60,702 bases of DNA. Source: a virus. Both the position numbers and the translations under genes were made by a program. Location: positions 1 through 60,702 of IMG/VR virus record IMGVR_UViG_3300025872_000060. One strand, 5' to 3'. The notes beneath the pieces were generated by a model. That model made no database searches. It had not been told where the DNA came from and saw only the letters and a list, made by a program, of their open reading frames with translations. Below are positions 1 through 7,666 of this stretch, piece by piece (the stretch's first letter is position 1; the number at the start of each line of letters is the position of its first letter).

Positions 1-413
1 AGCTTGTAGTACCTGTCCTTCTGCTTCGGCCAGAAATCCTTCACATGATTTTCCATCTTCTTAAGGCACATTGCGAATATTGGGTGATTTGCGTCGCCTT
101 CTTCCGCAGCCTTCTCCAAGGCTTCAAGTGCTGGATCGATGCTGTAGGAGAATCCAGAATCATCGTCATCGTCCCAATACGATGATATTTTTCCAGCCCA
201 TCTTTCCGCCTCTTCCAGAGCCTGGCTAGGCTTTTTGACAGGCTTGCTTTCCGAAGACATTGGTCCTCCAGAAGACATTGGTCCTCCAGAAGGCGTTGGA
301 GTGCCAAAGTCGCCTTCTTCTCCCAGTCCATATGTACCAGATTGGGCTGTCTTCAGCCAGCCCATCTTGGTTCCTATTTCTTTCCAGTCCGATTTTGATA
401 GTTTTATCTTCAT
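1..413 (-). CDS. Hypothetical protein, 3' end beyond window (partial)
   Basis: The frame is open from the ATG at 413 to the window edge, so the C-terminus is missing. The ATG at 413 is preferred over the in-frame ATG at 422 because AAAGGA lies 8 nt before it, whereas the upstream ATG has no spaced ribosome site. The product starts M-K-I-K-L-S-K-S-D-W and carries a duplicated S-S-G-G-P-M segment around residues 38-50, encoded by a 15-bp direct repeat, then a D-D-D-D acidic run and a helical, Lys/Glu-rich part. I do not recognise the family. It may follow the two holin-like genes as the third gene of a lysis or late operon, but 80 nt separate them. Confidence 0.7.
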   Translation of the reverse strand, partial: MKIKLSKSDWKEIGTKMGWLKTAQSGTYGLGEEGDFGTPTPSGGPMSSGGPMSSESKPVKKPSQALEEAERWAGKISSYWDDDDDSGFSYSIDPALEALEKAAEEGDANHPIFAMCLKKMENHVKDFWPKQKDRYYK

Positions 414-493
414 TGCTTTCATCCTTTTGCTTAGTAAAAATGCATGTACTTTTATTTACATGCATCTCTTCCTTAAACTTCTGCAATATCTCA

Positions 494-829
494 TTATTTC
501 GCCTTTTTTATTCTCCGTCCCCCGCCCTTCGCCTTGCCGTGCAATGGCTTCACGAACTTATAGTAGTGGAACCAGGCCGCCCACGAGAACATCATCGCTA
601 GACCCATGTTCATCACCACCTCCGACACGGGAGGAGAACTCAGCGTCAGCACATTGAACAGGGATCCAGACGCGCATACGCTCAAGGCCACCTTCACGAG
701 GCACAGATGGTATCCCTTCATCTTGTGGATCAGGGCGTTCTCCCTCCCCAGCAGGAACACCAGGAACGCCACGAAGCTCACCGTCAGCACGCAGTTCGCT
801 GCCAGATTTACCCATGTTATCCAACTCAT
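494..829 (-). CDS. Small three-helix membrane protein, holin-like
   Basis: The 111-residue product has three hydrophobic segments (about residues 5-27, 42-64 and 68-90) and ends in a basic tail G-G-G-R-R-I-K-K-A-K. Size, three membrane helices and a charged cytoplasmic-type tail resemble class I holins, which permeabilise the inner membrane for lysis, but no specific family motif was recognised. Its ATG overlaps the TGA of the upstream gene (ATGA), so the two are translationally coupled. It could instead be an unrelated phage membrane protein. Confidence 0.65.
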   Translation of the reverse strand: MSWITWVNLAANCVLTVSFVAFLVFLLGRENALIHKMKGYHLCLVKVALSVCASGSLFNVLTLSSPPVSEVVMNMGLAMMFSWAAWFHYYKFVKPLHGKAKGGGRRIKKAK

Positions 830-1224
830 CCCTTCCTCGCCTTTCTGCTGTTGCCCTTCCCAGCACCCTTCTTACCGATTTTTTTGCTGCCTTTCTTACG
901 AAGCATCGACGCCTTCTTCCTTCCGCCGCTCAGAAACCTCTCTATGACCATCTCCAGTCCCCTCAATCCCATGAACCCCATGGCGAACGCCACAGCGTAC
1001 TTGCCCCTTCCCTGCACGCTCTCTGGAAGGAAGTTTATTATCACAGGCGTCAGGTAGTTCGCGCATGCGGTTCCCGCCAGAAGGGACGCCACCGTCGCCC
1101 CCAGCCTCTGCGAGGCGCTCTTCGACACCATCAGGAGCGCCCCGAAGAACCCCGATATCAGGAAGCCTATCTCTATCCCGTAACTTATGAGTTGACCGCT
1201 CGCCGATCCAGTGTTTTCTTGCAT
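826..1224 (-). CDS. Putative holin or phage membrane protein with basic tail
   Basis: The 132-residue protein has three hydrophobic stretches (about 14-33, 42-65 and 75-95), the middle one containing A-N-Y-L-T-P followed by G-x-x-A-F-x-x-G-F, a pattern I associate with phage holin-like proteins. The last 30 residues are almost all Lys, Arg, Gly and Ser. It is the first gene of a coupled pair with the smaller three-helix protein downstream. A TATAAT hexamer on the minus strand lies about 25 nt before the start, so this pair may have its own promoter. Lysis function is inferred from topology and pairing only. Confidence 0.65.
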   Translation of the reverse strand: MQENTGSASGQLISYGIEIGFLISGFFGALLMVSKSASQRLGATVASLLAGTACANYLTPVIINFLPESVQGRGKYAVAFAMGFMGLRGLEMVIERFLSGGRKKASMLRKKGSKKIGKKGAGKGNSRKARKG

Positions 1225-1244
1225 CCCGCACCCCCATAGGAATG

Positions 1245-1258
1245 TAATTATATAATAA
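1245..1258 (-). promoter_or_regulatory. Candidate -10 (TATAAT) upstream of the holin-like pair
   Basis: The minus strand reads TTATATAATTAC here, containing a perfect TATAAT at 1252-1247. It lies in a short AT-rich island inside GC-rich DNA, about 25 nt before the start at 1224. The hexamer is palindromic enough to be read on the plus strand too, and no good -35 is visible. Confidence 0.4.
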
Positions 1259-1318
1259 ACCTAGCCACGCCCTTCAGCGCAACCTCGATATTTAATAAAT
1301 TATTGCTCGGGAGTCCCT

Positions 1319-1500
1319 AAGGTATCCCCTAGGTGAGCAAAAAGGTATCCCCGTAGGTGAACAAAAAGGTATCCCCTAGGTGACACAGCAAGGTATCCCC
1401 TGCTTAGGCGATTCCCCCTTGCCCCCCCGATTTTTTCCATGCCAGCCCCCATGGAGCGATTAAAAAGCCTGTGAACAGCGAAGGCCTAAGGTATCCCCCA
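1319..1500. repeat. Iteron-like 24-bp direct repeats (AAGGTATCCCCTAGGTGA)
   Basis: AAGGTATCC begins at 1319, 1342, 1366 and 1390, giving a period of 23-24 bp, and a further copy AAGGTATCCCCC begins at 1488. Most units continue as CCTAGGTGA followed by CAAA. The units sit in a 350-bp stretch without a gene, beside an AT-rich patch (about 1289-1306). Regular helical spacing suggests a protein-binding array: an origin with iterons, an operator, or a partition site. Nothing in the sequence decides between these. Confidence 0.75.
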
Positions 1501-1647
1501 GAAAGGGAAATCACCCCTATGTAGACCCCCTGGGTGGGGGGTACGCCTTAAGCCCCTGCCCTGTGGCTTGCTGCGCCCGTGCGGGACCAGGTTATCGCCA
1601 AATGACAACGCCCCCGCCGCGAGGGCGAGGGCGTTGCGCGCGGCTCG

Positions 1648-1701
1648 TCAGCGGCGCGGGGTGCGGATTGAGAGGAGGTCGATGTAGTGCTCGATGTCCA
1701 T
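1648..1701 (-). CDS. Possible 17-residue microprotein
   Basis: A very short ORF, M-D-I-E-H-Y-I-D-L-L-S-I-R-T-P-R-R, starts 15 nt after a copy of the leader motif (here AGCGTCAAAAC) exactly as the longer genes of the array do, and is followed by a GC-rich hairpin formed by CAACGCCC and GGGCGTTG (about 1607-1637). The standard leader, start spacing and terminator-like hairpin argue that it is expressed, either as a peptide or as a remnant of a deleted gene. Confidence 0.45.
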   Translation of the reverse strand: MDIEHYIDLLSIRTPRR

Positions 1702-1756
1702 GCCAACGACCTCGCGGTTTTGACGCTCTAATCTCGGACCGGCTTATCCGTGATTG

Positions 1757-1807
<51 letters not shown>

Positions 1808-1833
1808 CGTCAAAGACAACGCCCCCGCCGCTA

Positions 1834-1898
1834 GGGCGAGGGCGCAGGGCGAGGGCGCAGGGCGAGGGCGCAGGGCGAGGGCGCAGGGCGAGGGCGCA
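1834..1898. repeat. Five tandem copies of a 13-bp unit (GGGCGAGGGCGCA)
   Basis: Five copies of GGGCGAGGGCGCA follow one another, immediately beside the TGCC tract and just downstream of the stop of the DUF6011-like gene. The unit resembles one arm of the terminator-like hairpins found after neighbouring genes, so it may have arisen by slippage within such a hairpin. Confidence 0.9.
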
Positions 1899-1915
1899 GG
1901 GGGCTTGCTGCCCCG

Positions 1916-2659
1916 TCACTCCCCCTGCGGGGGAGCGGGGTCGGCGGGGGCTTCCGCTGCCCCCTCCGCGACCTTGCTGCGGAGGGCGCGATTGGTCGCG
2001 CTGTTCCACGGCAACCCGTATTTATCGGCGCAGATCGGACCGTAGCCGTGTTCGATGCTACCCCCATCGGTTAGGGGACGGGAGCAGAAAGAACACCTGC
2101 CCGTCAGATGCCCGTAGCGGACGATAGCCGTCACGGGGTCGGCGGCGATGGCGGCGACCGCAAGGGCAACCTCGGGCGCGACCTCATCCCGCAGGATGAT
2201 CTCGGACGATCCAACGGGGATGTACCCGTAGTCGGTACGGGAGCCGAACTCCCCTACATCCGACACATATACCTTGCCGTTGCGACCGCGATTGAAGCGG
2301 ATGCCGCCCGCCGCGTCAAGGGTTACGCTGATGCGCTCCGCGCCCTTCTCAACGGCGCGGGTAAACATCTGCACGATGCCGCTTGCGTCGATCCGCGCGG
2401 CGGCGGCGGTCGCGGCTGCGCGCTGCACGCGCTGCGCCTCGCGGCGCACGCAGTCGATGACGCATTCGCGCTGCCTCGGGGACAGCGGGTGACCGCCCGT
2501 GACGAGGGCGAGCATCTTCCCGACGAAACCGCCGCTGCCCTCACGGGCGGCGGCGAGGCTAAGCCCCGCGATCACCTGCCCACGGGTGGGGTGGGCATCG
2601 GGCGCGAGGGCGGCGAGTTCGGCGGCGGGGGAATCGACGATGGTAGTGGTGGTAGCCAT
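1916..2659 (-). CDS. DUF6011-like zinc-binding protein
   Basis: The 247-residue protein starts M-A-T-T-T-T-I-V-D at 2659, 16 nt after the leader motif; upstream in-frame codons are ignored for that reason. The C-terminal third carries C-S-F-C-S-R-P-L-T followed by S-I-E-H-G-Y-G-P-I-C, a CxxC...GYGPxC zinc-binding signature that I know from DUF6011, a small domain of unknown role common in phage and actinobacterial proteins. The middle is Ala/Arg-rich and helical. The protein ends in a Pro/Ala-rich tail. It is the largest of the first block of array genes. Confidence 0.7.
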   Translation of the reverse strand: MATTTTIVDSPAAELAALAPDAHPTRGQVIAGLSLAAAREGSGGFVGKMLALVTGGHPLSPRQRECVIDCVRREAQRVQRAAATAAAARIDASGIVQMFTRAVEKGAERISVTLDAAGGIRFNRGRNGKVYVSDVGEFGSRTDYGYIPVGSSEIILRDEVAPEVALAVAAIAADPVTAIVRYGHLTGRCSFCSRPLTDGGSIEHGYGPICADKYGLPWNSATNRALRSKVAEGAAEAPADPAPPQGE

Positions 2660-2750
2660 GCCGATGCTGCTACTGTTTTGACGCCTCCCAAGCAGACAAT
2701 CTCGGACCAGCTGGTCCGAGATTGCTGCAAGTCGTTGCGAGGGTAGGGGT

Positions 2751-3002
2751 TTACCTTCCCCGTTCGATCCCCCGATATCTCTCCGTGACAAGGATCATGC
2801 ATTCACGGGCGGAAGCGTAGTCCGCGAAGAAACGGGGGGAGCGACCGTCCCCGTTGCACGGATGCCCGTCTTCAGCGATGGGCGTACCCGTGACGATATT
2901 GTAGACGAGCCATGTCCCCTCGGGAGTTTCCTCCATTTGCGCGAAGCGATTTGAATAAACCCGCAGGGGACGGTGACGGTTGCTGTTGGTGGTGGTAGCC
3001 AT
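2751..3002 (-). CDS. Hypothetical protein, 83 residues
   Basis: The product starts M-A-T-T-T-N-S-N-R after the standard leader; the first codons are nearly identical in sequence to those of the neighbouring genes, but the rest is unrelated. It contains W-L-V-Y-N-I-V-T-G-T-P-I and a helical end rich in Arg. No family recognised. The gene lies between a family A palindrome upstream and another downstream. Confidence 0.7.
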   Translation of the reverse strand: MATTTNSNRHRPLRVYSNRFAQMEETPEGTWLVYNIVTGTPIAEDGHPCNGDGRSPRFFADYASARECMILVTERYRGIERGR

Positions 3003-3124
3003 GCCTCTGCCCTCACGGTTTTGACGCCTCCCAACGACACAATCACGGATACGCCGGCCGGCGTATCCGTGATTCCTGCAAACGGTTGCAGGGGCGGGGC
3101 TTGCGCCCCGCCCCTGCGGGTGGT

Positions 3125-3520
3125 TTATGCGGCGGGGGGAAAGCCGATGGCATTCTCCTCTGCTCGGCGAATAAGATATTCGCCGTACCCATCGTACGAT
3201 GCGGGATACCTCGCGCGGATCTCCGCGCACCATTCTCCCCACGGTTCCGCGCAGATGGGCGATTCCGACCACGCATCGGAATCGGGGTTTGCAGCAAAGT
3301 GTGCTGCACACGCAGCGAGGGCTGCGTCCGCATCGGGGGCGGCGACCTTCCAGTTGCCCTCGCCCTTCGCCTTCCAACGCGATGGGCACTTGCCCTTCCC
3401 GTTCCAATCGTGGAAGCCGTAGTTCTCGTAGATTTGTGTTATGACGACGAACACGGTGGTGGTGGTGGTGGTGGTGGTGGTGGTGGTGGTGGTGTTGGTG
3501 GTGTTGGTGGTGGTAGCCAT
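3125..3520 (-). CDS. Hypothetical protein with N-terminal poly-threonine repeat
   Basis: The 131-residue protein starts M-A-T-T-T-N and continues with a run of about 13 threonines encoded by an uninterrupted ACC microsatellite (plus-strand GGT repeats, about 3455-3500). After this tail comes a small folded part with V-F-V-V-I-T-Q-I-Y-E-N-Y and an Ala-rich helical section, ending F-P-P-A-A. The extended repeat looks like slippage of the M-A-T-T-T start shared by the array; its length is likely to vary between relatives. Confidence 0.7.
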   Translation of the reverse strand: MATTTNTTNTTTTTTTTTTTTTVFVVITQIYENYGFHDWNGKGKCPSRWKAKGEGNWKVAAPDADAALAACAAHFAANPDSDAWSESPICAEPWGEWCAEIRARYPASYDGYGEYLIRRAEENAIGFPPAA

Positions 3521-3625
3521 GCCTCTGCCCTCACGGTTTTGACGCTCCAATCTCGGACCAGCCGGTCCGAGATTGCTGCAAACGGTTGTGGGGGCGGGGC
3601 TTGCGCCCCGCCCCCTGCGGTTCGG

Positions 3626-3811
3626 TCAGCGGACGGTGAATCGTCCCGCGTCGAGCGCCTCCTGCGCCTCGGGCGTGGCGGGCGCACTTTCCAGCGCGCA
3701 CTCGCATGACATGTCACACTTGTGCACGGGGTCGTGCACCCAGCCGCTTCCGCGGCAGTCCTCGCACGACTTGCGGGGGGTCAGAAGGATGGTGATGGTG
3801 GTGGTAGCCAT
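3626..3811 (-). CDS. Small DnaJ-type zinc-finger protein
   Basis: The 61-residue protein starts M-A-T-T-T-I-T-I and has C-E-D-C-R-G-S-G-W followed by C-D-M-S-C-E-C, matching half of the CxxCxGxG zinc modules of DnaJ. The C-terminal half, T-P-E-A-Q-E-A-L-D-A-G-R-F-T-V, is nearly repeated in the gene at 5739-6113, so the two are paralogues. Probably a zinc-bound protein or nucleic acid contact; no function can be assigned. Confidence 0.75.
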   Translation of the reverse strand: MATTTITILLTPRKSCEDCRGSGWVHDPVHKCDMSCECALESAPATPEAQEALDAGRFTVR

Positions 3812-3922
3812 GCCTCTGCCCTCGCGGTTTTGACGCTCCAATCTCGGACCAGCCGGTCCGTGATTGCTGCAAACGGTTGCGGGGGCGGGGCTTGCGCCCC
3901 GCCCCCGCACGGCTACCAACCG

Positions 3923-4171
3923 TTAGTTGCTGCGCGTTTGCCCTTCCGCCACGCGGCGCGCCTCCCAAGCGCGGGCTCGGGAGATGTAGATTCCTGCCCA
4001 GAGGGTCAGGGCGGCGGCGGCGAAACCGCCCAGGATCGGAACGGGCTGCCACGCGGGCTGCCCGCCTCGCCACGCGGCGGGTCCGATCAGATGCGCGATC
4101 ACGCATCCGATCATGACAAGAGAGAGGGTCTGGAAGATACGAGGGGCGTTGTTGTAGATGAAGTTGCTCAT
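3923..4171 (-). CDS. Small membrane protein
   Basis: The 82-residue protein has two hydrophobic segments (about 14-34 and 45-66) and an Arg-rich C-terminus. It starts M-S-N-F-I-Y-N-N after the leader motif. Nothing more specific can be said; it differs from its neighbours, which are soluble. Confidence 0.7.
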   Translation of the reverse strand: MSNFIYNNAPRIFQTLSLVMIGCVIAHLIGPAAWRGGQPAWQPVPILGGFAAAALTLWAGIYISRARAWEARRVAEGQTRSN

Positions 4172-4294
4172 GCCGATGCCCTCGAGGTTTTGACGCCATG
4201 CAGCGACACAATCACGGATACGCCGGCCGGCGTATCCGTGATTCCTGCAAACGGTTGTAGGGGCGAAGCTTGCGCCCCGCCCCCTGCGGTTCGG

Positions 4295-4507
4295 TCAATC
4301 GTACCCCTGCCCGTGGTCGTTGGTCGACAGGGCGACGATCTGCGCCTCCGCACGGGCGATGCGGATGCGGAGGTCTTCGATTTCCGCTGCCGCGCGGAGC
4401 AGCACCTTCTGCGTGTCCGCGTTGGTGAAGTACCAGTTGTTCGCGACGGCGCGCAGGGCATCGGGGGTGTTGTCGTTGTGGGGGTTGTAGATGGTGGTGG
4501 TAGCCAT
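4295..4507 (-). CDS. Hypothetical protein, 70 residues, coiled-coil-like
   Basis: Starts M-A-T-T-T-I-Y-N-P after the leader motif. Residues 25-60 form a regular Ala/Leu/Arg heptad pattern (L-R-A-A-A-E-I-E-D-L-R-I-R-I) typical of a helix or short coiled coil. No family recognised. Confidence 0.7.
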   Translation of the reverse strand: MATTTIYNPHNDNTPDALRAVANNWYFTNADTQKVLLRAAAEIEDLRIRIARAEAQIVALSTNDHGQGYD

Positions 4508-4607
4508 GCCTGTACCATCGCGGTTTTGACGCCATGGTGGTGCGGCTGTTCAAACGACAACGCCCCGCCGGGAGGCGAGGGCGTTGGTTGCGGATGGCGC
4601 GAGGGGA

Positions 4608-4883
4608 CTACCTGCCCTCTGCCTCCTCTGCGAGTCCGAGGCGGGCTCGCTCTGCGGCGATGGCTGCGCGGATGACCGCGCAGACGGCATCGGGCTTTGT
4701 GCTGCGCGGAAGCCCAAACTCCCGACGAGCGGTTGCGAGGGCTCCCCCGCCCACGCGGGTGACGAGCATCTTGCTCCCCTGCGCGCGCTGTCGCGCCTCA
4801 AACTCCGCTCCGCGGAGCATCGCGGTGAGGCGAACGAGGGGAACCATCGAACCTTCGATTACGATGTGGTTGTTGGTAGTCAT
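4608..4883 (-). CDS. Hypothetical protein, 91 residues
   Basis: Starts M-T-T-N-N-H at 4883; the in-frame ATG nine bases upstream is too close to AGGA to be used. The protein is Ala/Arg-rich and helical with A-R-Q-R-A-Q-G-S-K-M-L-V-T-R and ends A-E-E-A-E-G-R. No family recognised. A GC hairpin of the GGGCGTTG type (about 4557-4585) follows the gene. Confidence 0.65.
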   Translation of the reverse strand: MTTNNHIVIEGSMVPLVRLTAMLRGAEFEARQRAQGSKMLVTRVGGGALATARREFGLPRSTKPDAVCAVIRAAIAAERARLGLAEEAEGR

Positions 4884-4986
4884 GCTTCTCATCCTACAGT
4901 TTTGACGCCCTAGCCGGGCGGGTTGGCATGCGGCTGAAATAGGACGCAGGGCGCGAGACTGGAGTCCCGCGCCCTGCGCATCGTCC

Positions 4987-5214
4987 TTACTCGGCCGCTT
5001 TCGCACGGAGGCGGTCGAGTTCCGCCTTGTACCACGATCCCTTCTCTGCACGCCACATGAGCTCCGTGATGCACGGGATGCGGCGGTCGCCGTAGTTTGT
5101 TATGGCGATGGCATACAACTCTGAAGCCGACATCTGATCGGTCGGCTTGTCCTTCCAGTCGTTCTGATTCGTGACGGGCGCAGGAACGGTGGCGGTGATG
5201 ATAGTGGCATCCAT
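4987..5214 (-). CDS. Hypothetical protein, 75 residues
   Basis: Starts M-D-A-T-I-I-T-A at 5214 with AGGA upstream, after the leader motif. Contains W-K-D-K-P-T-D-Q-M-S-A-S-E-L and W-Y-K-A-E-L-D-R-L-R-A-K at the C-terminus. No family recognised. Confidence 0.65.
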   Translation of the reverse strand: MDATIITATVPAPVTNQNDWKDKPTDQMSASELYAIAITNYGDRRIPCITELMWRAEKGSWYKAELDRLRAKAAE

Positions 5215-5301
5215 GCTTCGGTGCATCCTGTTTTGACGCCTTCAACCGGGGCAGGTGACGCATGGGCAGGGGCGGCACTACTCGCCCCTGCCCCTGCTCG
5301 G

Positions 5302-5619
5302 CTACCAACCGTGCTTTGCCCTGTAGCACGCCTCGTAGCACTCACGGGCGTTCTGCAGGATGTTGACGGGAAAGTGATTGGGAAACGCGATGACCACCGC
5401 GCACCACGAACAATCCTCCTCGAAATTATTGTCCTGCGTGAAAGAGCACTTGCGCAGGTTCTCGGGCATCTGCTCGAGCCGCGCAGGGGACACGACGAAA
5501 CCGCCGTGACTTGCGGTGGTGATCCAGTCGATGCCCTCCGCGATGGGCTTGACGGACTGGATCTTGCCCCATGTGGAGGAGGAGCCGACGACGGGGGTGT
5601 TGTAGGTGGTGGTAGTCAT
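5302..5619 (-). CDS. DUF7007-like protein
   Basis: The 105-residue protein starts M-T-T-T-T-Y. Its body has W-G-K-I-Q-S-V, then W-I-T-T-A-S-H-G-G-F, P-E-N-L-R and E-E-D-C-S-W-C followed by A-F-P-N-H-F. This order (T-x-x-HGG, E-E-D-C-x-W, F-P) matches what I recall of DUF7007, a domain of unknown function in phages and proteobacteria. Full-length for such a domain. Role unknown. Confidence 0.65.
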   Translation of the reverse strand: MTTTTYNTPVVGSSSTWGKIQSVKPIAEGIDWITTASHGGFVVSPARLEQMPENLRKCSFTQDNNFEEDCSWCAVVIAFPNHFPVNILQNARECYEACYRAKHGW

Positions 5620-5738
5620 GCACTTGACCTTCGGGTTTTGACGCCATGGTGAGGCGAATCAATGACAAACTGGCCTGGATTTGGACGGTAGCGGGGGCGG
5701 GGCTTGCGCCCCGCCCCCGCACGGCTACCAACCGTTGT

Positions 5739-6113
5739 TCATTCCATGTCCCCGCAATCGCCTTCACAGGCTGAATGCAGGGCGTTGTCGATCCACGCGT
5801 CGGGATTCGACTCGGCATTCGACTCGGCTGCTTCTGCCGCGCGCATTTCCCAATATGCGCGATAATCGGCTGCTTCCTGCTCCTCGCAGGCGCGGTTGAA
5901 CGCTTCCATCGCCGCGATGTATTCGGGCGCGGGGGAGACGGTGAACCGTCCCGCGTCGATGGCTTCCTGCGCCTCGGGCGTGTTGGGCGCACCCTCGAAA
6001 GCGCACTCGCAGTCGAGAACCTCGCCGTGAGATTCCTGAACCCACCCGCTGCCACGGCAAATCTTGCAGGCATGGGAAGCGGTCAGGTTGATCTTGTCAT
6101 TGTTGGTAGTCAT
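5739..6113 (-). CDS. DnaJ-type zinc-finger protein, paralogue of the gene at 3626
   Basis: The 124-residue protein starts M-T-T-N-N-D. Residues 12-45 carry C-K-I-C-R-G-S-G-W and C-E-C-A, and then P-N-T-P-E-A-Q-E-A-I-D-A-G-R-F-T-V, the same block as in the 61-residue gene at 3626-3811. It continues with a Glu/Ala-rich helix and an acidic Cys-containing end. Duplication followed by loss or gain of the helical C-terminal part is likely. Confidence 0.75.
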   Translation of the reverse strand: MTTNNDKINLTASHACKICRGSGWVQESHGEVLDCECAFEGAPNTPEAQEAIDAGRFTVSPAPEYIAAMEAFNRACEEQEAADYRAYWEMRAAEAAESNAESNPDAWIDNALHSACEGDCGDME

Positions 6114-6192
6114 GCTTCGGTGCATCGGGTTTTGACGCCTCAACCGGGGGACGGGGGCGGCACTACTCGCCCCGCGTCCCTCGCGGCTTTGT

Positions 6193-6477
6193 TCATTCCC
6201 CTGCGGCGGCGCGCAGGGCGGTCAACGGTTCCAGTTGGTCGCGGTACACGGGGAAGCCGTAGTTCTCTGCCCATGACTGCTGCAAGTCGGTCATGGGGAT
6301 CTCGTCGGTGACGATCCATGCCACGATGTGATCGGCAGGATCGTCGCTCCACGGCTGATTCACAGCGGGGATGATGGGCGTTCCCGCGGGGAACGCCATC
6401 GCGTTGGACGCGAACCCGTAGCGGACGGTCACGGGAGCGGGGAGAGTGTCGGGGATGAAGATTTTGGGGGTAGCCAT
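6193..6477 (-). CDS. Hypothetical protein, 94 residues
   Basis: Starts M-A-T-P-K-I-F-I-P. Contains P-W-S-D-D-P-A-D-H-I-V-A-W-I-V and a compact mixed alpha/beta pattern ending L-R-A-A-A-G-E. Leader motif and a family C hairpin flank it. No family recognised. Confidence 0.65.
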   Translation of the reverse strand: MATPKIFIPDTLPAPVTVRYGFASNAMAFPAGTPIIPAVNQPWSDDPADHIVAWIVTDEIPMTDLQQSWAENYGFPVYRDQLEPLTALRAAAGE

Positions 6478-6563
6478 GCTTCGGTGCATCGGGTTTTGAC
6501 GCCCTAGCCGGGCGGGAAAGCGTAGGGGCAGGGCGGCACTACTCGCCCTGCCCCCGCAAGATG

Positions 6564-6971
6564 TTACGAATAGTGGCGGTCGCCGCGGGAAGCCTCGGGG
6601 ACTTCCTCCTGCACCGTCACATAGTACGATTCCGCACCGTCATCCTCGCCGTAGACGCTGTTGGAGTCGTCGATGCCACGCGCCTCGCAGTACGCGAGTT
6701 GGTTCAGGCAGGCTTCGCCGTGGGCGCGGGAAGCCTCGGCGGTATGAGCGGCGGCTTCCGCTTCGATCTGCTTGCGGAGTTCCTCCGCTGCCTCAAGGGT
6801 GGAAACGCGGTGGTACGCGACGGGGGTTTCGTCGTTTCCCCACCAGCCGCCCTCTTCGGGCCCCCCGTAGAACGGAGTCCGCTTCCACAGCACGATGTAG
6901 TGCGGCTTGGCGAGGGTGGCATCGGGGAGAGCCGACATGAATGCGTTGAAGATGTTGTTGCTGGTAGCCAT
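6564..6971 (-). CDS. Hypothetical protein, 135 residues
   Basis: Starts M-A-T-S-N-N-I-F. Early region Y-I-V-L-W-K-R-T-P-F-Y-G-G-P-E-E-G-G-W-W resembles the start of small phage proteins that act on unknown targets; it is followed by a long Ala/Glu helix (about 60-95) and Y-G-E-D-D-G-A-E-S-Y-Y-V. Function unknown. Confidence 0.7.
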   Translation of the reverse strand: MATSNNIFNAFMSALPDATLAKPHYIVLWKRTPFYGGPEEGGWWGNDETPVAYHRVSTLEAAEELRKQIEAEAAAHTAEASRAHGEACLNQLAYCEARGIDDSNSVYGEDDGAESYYVTVQEEVPEASRGDRHYS

Positions 6972-7054
6972 GCCTCTGCACTCTCGGTTTTGACGCCTCG
7001 ACCGGGCAGGAAAGCGAGGGACGGGGGCGCACTACTCGCCCCCGCCCCGCGCGT

Positions 7055-7600
7055 TCAGGTCAGGCTGTTCAAGGCTTCCTCCGCGTAGGAAGAAACGGGG
7101 GAGCCTTCCGCGAGGGCGGCAAACCGTTCCTTCGCCTCGTGGACGGCGATCAGGGCATCCGCGAGGGCTTCCGCGCCTTCGCGGGTCACGGCTTTATGCT
7201 CCGCGATGGCGTTTAGCGTGCGCTGCACGCCACAGGAGTTGGCTTCCCAACCCTTGAAGTTCACGCACTTGGGGGAATACATCCCCTCACGGGAGCCAAG
7301 CCACGCCGTGAGGCGGTTGTCGTGCTTCCGATTCGACTCGCCGCCCCACGCGGTGATCGTCCAAGAAACGAATGCGTTTTCGGAATCGGTCAGGACGATG
7401 GTGGCGTTCTGCCATCCGAGGATTTCGGCGACCTTGCCGCAAATGCGGCGAGTCACGCTCTTGCCATCCAGTTCCTTCATGCAGGAACGGACGGCGAGAT
7501 GGAACGCGAGTTCCTGCCCCAGAGTCGTGAGGCGATCCGAGTTTCGTGCGAGGACTTCATTGACGATTTCCTCGCGGAGATTGGTGGTGGCGGTAGTCAT
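7055..7600 (-). CDS. Hypothetical protein, 181 residues
   Basis: Starts M-T-T-A-T-T-N-L-R-E-E-I at 7600. It has an N-terminal helical part and a central W-Q-N-A-T-I-V-L-T-D-S-E-N-A-F-V-S-W followed by N-R-L-T-A-W-L-G-S. The C-terminal third is a long Ala/Glu helix. No known domain recognised; one of the longer members of the array. Confidence 0.7.
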   Translation of the reverse strand: MTTATTNLREEIVNEVLARNSDRLTTLGQELAFHLAVRSCMKELDGKSVTRRICGKVAEILGWQNATIVLTDSENAFVSWTITAWGGESNRKHDNRLTAWLGSREGMYSPKCVNFKGWEANSCGVQRTLNAIAEHKAVTREGAEALADALIAVHEAKERFAALAEGSPVSSYAEEALNSLT

Positions 7601-7666
7601 GCTTCTCATCTTACGGTTTTGACGCCCTAGCCGGGCGGGCTACCGATTGTCCTCTTGGTTGAGGTT

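Larger units (their letters stand above)
3085..5725. repeat. Intergenic GC-rich hairpins, family B (GGGGCGGGGC-TTGC-GCCCCGCCCC)
   Basis: Near-identical hairpins with a 10-13 bp G/C stem and a TTGC-like loop occur at about 3088-3116, 3590-3618, 3879-3907, 4258-4288 and 5692-5722, each just after a stop codon. They look like transcription terminators or transcript-stabilising stems, though none has a clear U run. Confidence 0.8.
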
